Position numbers and translations under genes: made by a program
NCBI RefSeq assembly: GCF_965363235.1
Contig: NC_134849.1
Span: 65,987,122-66,051,121 of the forward strand
Length of the DNA: 64,000 bases
Source: Mytilus galloprovincialis
Lineage: Eukaryota; Mollusca; Bivalvia; Mytilida; Mytilidae
Direction: 5' to 3'
The notes under the pieces: model-generated
Told to the model about the DNA's origin: nothing
Databases searched by the model: none
What the model saw: only the letters and a program-made list of their open reading frames with translations
In this document: in pieces, positions 25,601 to 37,600 of the stretch
How the letters are laid out: each line of letters opens with the position of its first letter
How positions within the stretch are numbered: position 1 is the stretch's first letter

Positions 25601-28600
25601 AAGAACAATTGAGGGTCTTTCCACAAGTACAGATCTATTTTATTATCAAAATATTAAAAATCAATCTAAAATGTCAGTTCCTATGACTTTATAATGTACA
25701 AATATGAATTTAAAGCAAAGGTCAAAATCTAGAACGTCCTATTAACCTTTGACCTTGACCTCAATTTCAAGGTCACCAACCAAGGACCTCAAATAAAAAG
25801 ACCCTAGGTCTGTAATATGTATGGTTAATGAGTTATATCACTTTAGGCATGATTTTAAATATAAGATGGGCGAAAACTCTCATTTATTGTTTACGCACCC
25901 TTCCAACCAAAATTTATAAGTTACAACATGTCCCAACTCACAATTTAGTAAAAATAGTTTGTCAATATCTTTCACGGTATTTGAAAATAAGAGAAAATAA
26001 GCCAAAATCAAAATTTTGAATATGACCTTGACCTTGACCTTATTTTCATTTTTTTGGACCAAGGAACTTAAATCCAAAGACCCTAGGCCTATATCACTGA
26101 TGGTTTACCAGTTAGAAACGCATATCACTTATATCAAATGCATAAGGGGAAATAACTCTCATATGGAGTCTCCGGATAGTTTCGGTCCAAATGAATATCC
26201 TAATCCTGAAGAAGTAACGAGCAATTTGGTAAAATAAATTTGTCGTAATCTTTTACGGTTGCGAAGGAGTAGTGGCCACAAGAAAAACAGTGTTCGGGGA
26301 GATAACTCATACAATGTAAAGTATTTTGTTACGCGGTTGTAAATTTTTAAAGCGTATAAACTATACGATATCATATTCCAAATATCTAAGCGACAACTTA
26401 TTAAACAACAATACTACGCAAGAACAAAATTAGGCGGAAGAAAAAAAAAATAATAATAATTAAAAACCAATTGTTCAGAGAACAATTGTAGGTCTTTACA
26501 TTAGTGAAGATCTATTTTGATATTGAAATATGAAAAATCAGTTTAAAATGTTAGTTTCTATGGCTTTATGATGTATTTATATGAATTTAAAGCAAAGGTC
26601 AAAATCTAGAACGTCATATTAACCTCTGACCTTGACCTCAATTTCAAGGTCACAAACCAAGGACCTTAAATCAAAAGACCCTAGGTCTTTAATATGTTTT
26701 GTTAATGAGTAATATCACTTTACGCGTAATTCTAAATGTAAGATGGGCAAAAACTCCCATTTATTGGCTGCGCACCCTTTCAACCAAAATATACAAGTAA
26801 GGACATGTCCCAACTAACAACTTATGAAAAATTATTTGTCGAAATGTCATTCAGTATTTGAAAATAAGTGAAAATAAGCCAAAATCAAAATTTAGAATAT
26901 GACCTTGACCTTTGACCTTGACCTCATTTTCACTTTTTGGGACCAAGTACCTCATATCTGAAGACCCTAGGTCTCTATCACTTATGGTTTACCATTTAGA
27001 AATGCATATCACTTAATTTAATGGAAAAGGGGGAATAACTCTCATATGGAGTCTCCGTAAAGCTTCGGTCCAAATAAATATCCTAATCCTGATGATGTAA
27101 CGAGCAATTAGGTAAAATAATTTTGTCGTAATCTTTTACGGTTGCGAAGGAGTAGTGGCCACAAGAAAAACAGTGTTTGGGGAGATAACTCTTACAACGT
27201 AAAGTATTTTGTTACGCGGTTGTAAATTTTTAAAGCGTATAAACCATACAATATCATATTTCAAATATCTAAGCGACATCTTATGAAACAACAAAACTAC
27301 GCAAGAAAAAAATTTAGGCGGAAGAAGAAAAATAATAATAATCAGAACAAAATCAATAGGTCTTTCCACGGAAAAGTGGAAAGACCTAATTAAAAACCAA
27401 TTGTTCAGAGAACAATTGTAGGTCTTTCCACTAGAAAAGATCTTTTTTGATATTGAAATATTAAAAATCAGTTTAAAATGTTAGTTCCTATGGCTGTATG
27501 ATGTATTTATATGAATTTAAAGCAAAGGTCAAAATCTAGAACGTCATATTAACCTATGACCTTGACCTCAATTTCAAGTTCACAAACCAAGGACCTTAAA
27601 TCAAAAGACCCAAGGTCTTTAATATGTTTGGTTTATTAGTAATATCACTTTACGCGTAATTCTAAATGTAAGATTGGCAAAAACTCCTATTTATTGTCTG
27701 CGCACCCTTTCAATCAAAATATACAAGTAAGGACATGTCGCAACTAACAATTTATGAAAAATTATTTGTCGATATGTCATAAGGTATTTGAAAATAAATG
27801 AAAATAAGCCAAAATCAAAATTTAGAATATGACCTTGACCTTTGACCTTGACCTCATTTTTATTATTTTCGACCAAGGACCCCAAATCTAAAGACCCTAT
27901 GTCTTTATCACTTATGGTTTACCATTTAGAAATGCATATCACTTAATTTAAGGGAAAAGGGGGAATAACTCTCATATGGAGTCTCCGTAAAGCTTCGGTC
28001 CAAATGAATATCCTAATCCTGAAGATGTAACGAGCAATTTGGTAAAATAAATTTGTCGTAATCTTTAACGGTTGCGAAGGAGTAGTGGCCACAAGAAAAA
28101 CAGTGTTTGGGGAGATAACTCTTACAACGTAAAGTATTTTGTTACACAGTTGTAAATTTTTAAAGCGTATAAACTATACGATACCATATTCCAAATATCT
28201 AAGCGACATCTTTTGAAACATCAATAATACGCAAGAAAAAAAATTAGGCGGAAGAAAAAAAAAAGAAATAATAATTAAAAACCAATTGTTCAGAGAACAA
28301 TTGTAGGTCTTTCCACTAGTAAAGATCTATTTTGATATTGAAATATGAAAAATCAGTTTAAAATGTTAGTTCCTATGGCTTTATGATGTATTTATATGAA
28401 TTTAAAGCAAAGGTCAAAATCTAGAACGTCATATTAACCTATGACCTTGACCTCAATTTTAAGTTCACAAACCAAGGACCTTAAATCAAAAGACCCTAGG
28501 TCTTTAATATGTTTGGTTTATTAGTAATATCACTTTACGCGTAATTCTAAATGTAAGATTGGCAAAAACTCCCATTTATTGTCTGCACACCCTTTCAACC

Positions 28601-31600
28601 AAAATATACAAGTAAGGACATGTCGCAACTAACAATTATGAAAAATTATTTGTCGATATGTCATAAGGTATTTGAAAATAAATGAAAATTAGCCAAAATC
28701 TAAATTTAGAATATGACCTTGACCTTTGACCTTGACCTCATTTTTATTATTTTGGACCAAGGACCTCAAATCTAAAGACCCTATGTCTTTATCACTTATG
28801 GTTTACCATTTAGAAATGCATATCACTTAATTAAATGGAAAAGGGGGAATAACTCTCATATGGAGTCTCCATAAAGCTTCGGTCCAAATGAATATCCTAA
28901 TCCTGAAGATGTAACCAGCAATTTGGTAAAATAAATTTGTCGTAATCTTTAACGGTTGCGAAGGAGTAGTGGCCACAAGAAAAACAGTGTTTGGGGAGAT
29001 AACTCTTATAACGTAAAGTATTTTATTACGCAGTTGTAAATTTTTAAAGCGTATAAACTATACGATACCATATTCCAAATATCTAAGCGACATCTTTTGA
29101 AACATCAATAATACGCAAGTAAAAAAATTAGGCGGAAGAAAAAAAAAAAAAAAATAATAATAATAATAATCAGAACAAATTCAATAGGTCTTTCCACGGA
29201 AAGGTGGAAAGACCTAATAATAATAATCAGAACAAATTCAATAGGTCTTTCCACGGAAAGGTGGAAAGACCTAATAATAATCAGAACAAAACCTATAGGT
29301 CTTTCCACGGAAAAGTGGAAAGACCTAATAATAATAATAATAATTAAAAACCAATTGTTCAAAGAACAATTGAAGGTCTTTCAACCAATAAGGATCTATT
29401 TTGATATGAAAATATTAAGATTCAGTTGAAAATGTCAGTTCCTATGGCTTAATGATATGAAAATATGAGTTTGGAGCAAAGGTCAAAATCTAGAACGTCC
29501 AATTAACCTATGACCTTGACCCCAATTTCAAGGTCATAAACCAAGGATCCCAAATCAAAAGACCCTAGGTCAGTAGTATGTATGGTACATGAGTAATATC
29601 ACTTTACGCATAATTCTAAATATAAGAGGGGCAAAAACTCCCGTTTATTGTCTACGCACCCTTCCAATCAAAAATTTTAAGTTACGACATGTCGCAACTA
29701 ACAATTAAGTAAAAATAATTTGTTGATATCTTATAAGGTTATTGAAAAAGAGTGAAAATAAGCCAAAATCAAAATTTAGATTTTGACCTTGACCTTTGAC
29801 CTTGACCTAATTTTAATTTTTTTGGACCAAGGATCTTAAATCAAAAGACCCTAGGTCTCTATCACTTATAGTTTACCAGTTAGAAATGCATATCACTGAT
29901 ATCATATATAAAAGGGGGGATAACTCTCATATGGAGTCTCCGGATAGCTTCGGTTGAAATGAAACAAAACATCCTAAGGATATAACGAGGAATTTGGAAA
30001 AATAAATTTGTCGGTTTCTTATACGGTTGCGAAGGAGTAGTGGCCACAAGAAAAATAGTGTTCGGAGAGATAACTCTTACAAAGTAAAGTTTTTTGTTAC
30101 GCGGTGTCGGTTTCAGAAGCGCATTAACTGTTCGATATTATTTACCTTATATCTAAGCGATATCTTGTGAAACAAAAAAACAGCGAAGGAAAAAAAAGTT
30201 GGCGGAAGAAAAAAAAAAAAAATTAAAAACCAATTGTTCAGAGAACCATTGATGGTCTTTCCACCACTTACAACATATTTTGAAGTGAAAATATTAAAAA
30301 TTCAGTTGATATGTCAGTTCCTATGACTTTATGATGTCTAAATATGAACTTGGAGCAAAGGTCAAAATCTAGAACGTCCAATTAACCTATGACCTTGACC
30401 TCAATTTCAAGGTCATAGACTAAGGATCTCAAACCTAAAGACACTAGTTCCTTAATTTGTATGGTTTATGAGTAATATCACTTTACGCATAATTCTAAAC
30501 ATAAGAGGGGCGAAAACTCCCATTTATTGTCTACGCACCCTTTCAACCAAAATTTATAAGTTACGACATGTCGCAACTAACAATTTAGTAAAAATAATTT
30601 GTCGATAAGTTATACAGCTTTTGAAAATAAGTGAAAATAAGCCAAAATCAAAATTTATAATATGACCTTGACCTTTGACCTTGACCTTATTTTCATTGTT
30701 TCGGACCAAGGACCTCAAATCAAAAGACCCTAGGTCTCTATCACTTATGGTTTACCAGTTAGAAATGCAAATTCTTATATCAAACATAAAAGGGGGGATA
30801 ACTCTCATATGGAATCTATATACGGCTTCGGTCAAAATAAAACAGAACATCCTGAGGATATAACGAGCAATTTGGAAAAATAAATTTGTCGGTTTCTTAT
30901 ACGGTTGCGAAGCCTTAGAGATAACAAGAAAAACAGTGTTCGGGGAGATAACTCTTTTTTGGGAAAGTATTCGGGTAAACAGAGTTGGTTTCAAAAGCGT
31001 ATAAACTGTTCGATATCATATTCCAAAAATCTAAGCGACATCTTGCGAAACAAAAAAACAGCGAAGGAAAAAAATTAGGCGGAAGAAAAAAAAAAAAAAA
31101 AAAAAAAATAATAATAATAATTAAAAACCAATTGTTCAGAGAACAATTGAAGGTCTATCAACCAATAAGGATCTATTTAGATATGAAAATATTAAAATTC
31201 AGTTGAAAATGTCAGTTCCTATGGCTTAATGATGTATAAATATGAATTTTAAGCAAAGGTCAACATCTAGAACGTCCAATTAACCTATGACCTTGACCTC
31301 AATTTCAAGGTCATAGACTAAACATCTCAAATAAAAAGACACTAGTTCCTTAATATGTATGGTTCATGAGTAAAATCACTTTACGCATAATTCTTAATAT
31401 AAGAGGGTCGAAAACTCCCTTTTATTGTTTACGCACCCTCGCAACCAAAATTTATAAGTTACGACATGTCGCAACTAACAATTTAGTAAAAAAAAAATTG
31501 TCGATATCTTATAAGGTTAATGAAAAAAGGTGAAAAAAAGCCAAAATCAAAATAAAGAATTTGACCTTGACCTTTGACCTTGACCTAATTTTCATTTTTT

Positions 31601-34600
31601 TGGACCAAGGATCTTAAATCAAAAGACCCTAGGTCTCTATCACTTATAGTTTACCAGTTAGAAATGCATATCACTGATATCATATATAAAAGGGGGGATA
31701 ACTCTCATATGGAGTCTCCGGATAGCTTCCGTTGAAATGAAACAGAACATCCTAAGGATATAACGAGCAATTTGGAAAAATAAATTTGTCGGTTTCTTAT
31801 ACGGTTGCGAAGTAGTAGTGGCCACAAGAAAAACAGTGTTTGGGAAGATAACTCTTACAAGGTAAAGGTTTTTGTTATGCGGTGTCAGTTTCAGAAGCAC
31901 ATTAACTGTTCGATATCATATACCAAATATCTAAGCGACATCTTGTGAAACAAAAAAAACAGCGAAGGAAAAAAAAGTTGGCGGAAGAAAAAAAAAAAAA
32001 AAAAAAAAAATAATAATAATAATTAAAAACCAATTGTTCAAAGAACAATTGAAGGTCTTTCAACCAATAAGGATCTATTTTGATATGAAAATATTAAGAT
32101 TCAGTTGAAAATGTCAGTTCCTATGGCTTTATGATGTATAAATATGAATTTCGACCAAAGGTCAAAATCTAGAACGTCCAATTAACCTATGACCTTGACC
32201 TCAATTTCAAGGTCATAAACATAGGATCCCAAATCAAAACACCCTAGGTCTGTATTATGTATGGTTCATGAGTAAAATCATTTTACGCATAATTCTAAAT
32301 ATAAAAGGGGCGAAAACTCCCATTTATTGTCTACACACCCTTGTAACCAAAATATATAAGTAATGACATGTCGCAACTAACAATTTAGTAAAAATAATTT
32401 GTCGAAATCTTATTAAGTAATTGAAAATAAGTGAAAATAAGCAAAAATCAAAATTTGGAATTTGACCTTGACCTTTGACCTTGACCTAATTTTCATTTTT
32501 TTGGACGAAGGATCTTAATTCAAAAGACCCTAGGTCTCTATCACTTATGGTTTACCATTTAGAAATGCATATCACTTAGCTTAAATGAAAAAGGGGAATA
32601 ACTCTCATATGGAGTCTCCGTAAAGCTTCGGTCCAAATGAATATCCTAATCCTTAAGATGTAACGAGCAATTTGGTAAAATAAATTTGTCGTAATCTTTT
32701 ACGGTTGCGAAGGAGTAGTGGCCACAAGAAAAACAGTGTTTGGGGAGATAACTCTTACAACGTAAAGTATTTTGTTACGCAGTTGTAAATTTTTAAAGCG
32801 TATAAACTATACAACATCATAATCCAAATATGTAAGCGACATCTTTTGAAACATCATTACTACGCAAGAAAAAAATTTAGGCGGAAGAAAAAAAAAAAAA
32901 TAATAATAATAATAATAATAATTAAAAACCAATTGTTCAAAGAACAATTGAAGGTCTTTCAACCAATAAGGATGTATTTTGATATGAAAATATTAAGAAT
33001 CAGTTGAAAATGTCAGTTCCTATGGCTTTATGATGTATAAAAATGAATTTCGACCAAAGGTCAAAATCTAGAACGTCCAATTTACCTATGACCTTGACCT
33101 CAATTTCAAGGTCATAAACATAGGATCCCAAATCAAAAGACCCTAGGTCTGTATTATGTATGGTTCATGAGTAATATCACTTTACGCATAATTCTAAATA
33201 TAAGAGGGGCGAAAACTCCCATTTATTGTCTACGCACCCTTGTAACCAAAATTTATAAGTAACGACATGTCGCAACTAACAATTTAGTAAAAATAATTTG
33301 TCGAAATCTTATTAAGTAATTGAAAATAAGTGAAAATAAGCAAAAATCAAAATTTAAAATTTGACTTTGACCTTTGACCTTGACCTAATTTTCATTTTTT
33401 TGGACCAAGGATCTAAAATCAAAAGACCCTAGGGCTCTATCACTTATGGTTTACCAGTTAGAGATGCATATCACTTATATCATATATAAAAGGGGGGATA
33501 ACTCTCATATGGAGTCTCCGGATAGCTTCGGTCAAAATGAAACAGATATAACGAGCAATTTGGAAAAATAAATTTGACGGTTTCTTATACGGTTGCGAAG
33601 CCTTAGTGGCCACAAGAAAAACAGTGTTTGGGGAGATAACTCTTACAAGGTAAAGGTTTTTGTTACGCGGTGTCATTTTCAGAAGCGCATTAACTGTTCG
33701 ATATCATATACCAAATATCTAAGCGACATCTTGTGAAACAAAAAAACAGCGAAGGAAAAAAAAGTTGGCGGAAGAAAAAAAAAAATATAATAATAATAAT
33801 AATTAAAAACCAATTGTTCAGAGAACAATTGAAGGTCTTTCCACTAGTAAAGATCTATTTTGATATTGAAATATGAAAAAATCAGTTTAAAATGTTAATT
33901 CCTATGGCTTTATGATGTATTTATATGAATTTAAAGCAAAGGTCAAAATCTAGAACGTCCTTTTAACCTATGACCTTGACCTCAATTTCAAGGTCACAAA
34001 CCAAGGACCTTAAATCATAAGACCCTAGGTCTTTAATATGTTTGGTTAATGAGTAATACCACTTTAAGCGTAATTCTAAATGTAAGATGGACAAAAACTC
34101 CCATTTATTGTATGCGCACCCTTTCAATCAAAATAACCAAGTAAGGACATGTCGCAACTAACAATTTAGGAAAAAATATTTGTCGATATGTCATACGGTA
34201 TTTGAAAATAAGTGAAAATAAGCCAAAATCAAATTTTAGAATATGACCTTGACCTTTGACCTTGACCTTATTTTCATATTTTTGGACCAAGGAACTTAAA
34301 TCCAAAGACCCTAGGCCTATATCACTGATGGTTTACCAGTTAGAAACGCATATCACTTATATCAAATGCATAAGGGGAAATAACTCTCATATGGAGTCTC
34401 CGGATAACTTCAGTCCAAATGTATATCCTAATCCTGAAGAAGTAACGAGCAATTTGGTAAAATAAATTTGTCGTAATCTTTTACGGTTGCGAAGGAGTAG
34501 TGGCCACAAGAAAAACAGTGTTTGGGGAGATAACTCTTACAGCGTAAAGTATTTTGTTACGCAGTTGTAAATTTTTAAAGCGTATAAACTATACGACATC

Positions 34601-37600
34601 ATATTCCAAATATCTAAGCGACATCTTTTGAAACATCAATACTACGCAAGAAAAAAAATTAGGCGGAAGAAAAAAAAAAATAATAATAATAATCAGAACA
34701 AATTCAATAGGTCTTTCCACGGAAAGGTGGAAAGACCTAATAATAATAATCAGAACGAATACAATAGGTCTTTCAACAGAAAGGTTGAAAGACCTAATAA
34801 TCAGAACAAATACAATAGGTCTTTCACCTGAAAGGTTGAAAGACCTAATAATAATAATAATAATAATCAGAACAAACCCTACAGGTCTTTCACCTGAAAG
34901 GTTGAAAGACCTAATAATCAGAAGAAATCCAATAGGTCTTTCCACGGAAAAGTGGAAAGACCTAATAATAATAATAATCAGAACAAACCCTATAGGTCTT
35001 TCACCTGAAAGGTTGAAAGACCTAATAATCAGAACGAATTCAATAGGTCTTTCAACAGAAAGACCTAATAATAATAATAATAATTAAAAACCAATTGTTC
35101 AGAGAACAATTGTAGGTCTTTCCACTAGTAAAGATCTATTTTGATATTGAAATATTAAAAATCAGTTTAAAATGTTAGTTCCTATGGCTTTATGATGTAT
35201 TTATATGAATTTAAAGCAAAGGTCAAAATCTAGAACGTCATATCAACCTATGACCTTGACCTCAATTTCAAGTTCACAAACCAAGGACCTTAAATCAAAA
35301 GACCCAAGGTCTTTAATATGTTTGGTTTATTAGTAATATCACTTTACGTGTAATTCTAAATGTAAGATGGGCAAAAACTCCCATTTATTGTCTGCGCACC
35401 CTTTCAATCAAAATATACAAGTAAGGACATGTCGCAACTAACAATTTATGAAAAATTATTTGTCGATATGTCATAAGGTATTTGAAAATAAATGAAAATA
35501 AGCCAAAATCAAAATTTAGAATATGACCTTGACCTTTGACCTTGACCTCATTTTTATTATTTTCGACCAAGGACCCCAAATCTAAAGACCCTATGTCTTT
35601 ATCACTTATGGTTTACCATTTAGAAATGCATATCACTTAATTAAATGGAAAAGGGGGAATAACTCTCATATGGAGTCTCCGTAAAGCTTCGGTCCAAATG
35701 AATATCCTAATCCTGAAGATGTAACGAGCAATTTGGTAAAATAAATTTGTCGTAATCTTTAACGTTTGCGAAGGAGTAGTGGCCACAAGAAAAACAGTGT
35801 TTGGGGAGATAACTCTTACAACGTAAAGTATTTTGTTACACAGTTGTAAAGTTTTAAAGCGTATAAACTATACGATACCATATTCCAAATATCTAAGCGA
35901 CATCTTTTGAAACATCAATAATACGCAAGAAAAAAAATTAGGCGGAAGAAAAAAAAAAAAAAAAATAATAATTAAAAACCAATTGTTCAGAGAACAATTG
36001 TAGGTCTTTCCACAAGTAAAGATCTATTTTGATATTGAAATATGAAAAAATCAGTTTCAAATGTTAGTTCCTATGGCTTTATGATGTATTTATATGAATT
36101 TAAAGCAAAGGTCAAAATCTAGAATGTTGTATAAACCTATGACCTTGACCTCAATTTCAAGGTCACAAACCAAGGACCTTAATTCAAAAGACCCTAGGTC
36201 TTTAATATGTTTGGTTAATGAGTAATACCACTTTACGTGTAATTCTAAATGTAAGATGGACAAAAACTCCCATTTCTTGTATGCGCACCCTTTCAACCAA
36301 AATATACAAGTAAGGACATGTCGCAACTAACAATTTTGGAAAAAATATTTGTCGATATGTCATACGGTATTTAAAAATAAGTGAAAATAAGCCAAAATCA
36401 AATTTTAGAATATGACCTTGACCTTTGACCTTGACCTGATTTTCATTTTTTTGGACTAAGGATCTCAAATCAAGAGACCCTAGGTCTCTATCACTTATGG
36501 TTTACCAGTTAGAAACGCATATCACCTATATCAAATACATAAGGGGGAATAACTCTCATATGGAGTCTCTGGATAGCTTCGGTCAAAATTAAAAATCCTA
36601 ATCCTGAAGATGTAACGAGCAATTTGGTAAAATAATTTTGTCGTAATCTTTTTTACGGTTGCGAAGGAGTAGTGGCCACAAAAAAAACAGTGTTTGGGGA
36701 GATAACTCTTACAACGTTAAGTATTTTGTTACGCCATTGTCAGTATTTAAAGCGTATAAACTATATGATATCATATTCCAAATATCTAAGCGACAACTTA
36801 TTAAACAACAATACTACGCAAGAACAAAAATTAGGCGGAAGAAAAAAAAAAATAATAATAATAATTAAAAACCAATTGTTCAGAGAACAATTGTAGGTCT
36901 TTCCACTAGAAAAGATCTTTTTTTTGAAATATTAAAAATCAGTTTAAAATGTTAGTTCCTATGGCTGTATGATGTATTTATATGAATTTAAAGCACAAGG
37001 ACCTTAAATCAAAAGACCCAAGGTCTTTAATATGTTTGGTTTATTAGTAATATCACTTTACGCGTAATTCTAAATGTAAGATGGGCAAAAACTCCTATTT
37101 ATTGTCTGCGCACCCTTTCAATCAAAATATACAAGTAAGGACATGTCGCAACTAACAATTTATGAAAAATTATTTGTCGATATGTCATACAGTCCTTGGA
37201 TGGTGTAAACTTCCCACTAACACCATACACCATTACACCATACCCCATACCCCATTACACCATACACCTTGTACCATTACACCATACACGTTACACCTTT
37301 GCACCATACACCTTACACTTTACAACATACACCATTCCCCATTCTATCTACACGATCCGAAATTACCCATAATGCAATTAAATTTTAAATATTAATATTT
37401 TTATTATGTTTATGCTTACAATCCGAAAAAATGAAATAAATTTTTTTTCGTTTGCAACCAGTGAAAGGTCGTACACTATCATTCACACCATTCCCGATCG
37501 CACGTTACACAATCACACCATTCCTCATACACCATTACACCATTCCCCTTACACCATACACCATAGCACCATACACCTTACACCATTGCACCATATGCCA

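Noticed and set aside
27085-27120. Hammerhead-ribozyme-like CTGATGA in an array unit
   Set aside because: The paired GAAA core and stems are missing, and other units read CTGAAGATG.
34589-34945. Minus-strand 118-residue frame with repeated ERPI-FVLIII
   Set aside because: It is a translation of the hairpin minisatellite and TAA runs; the same applies to 29105-29362 and 38096-38566.
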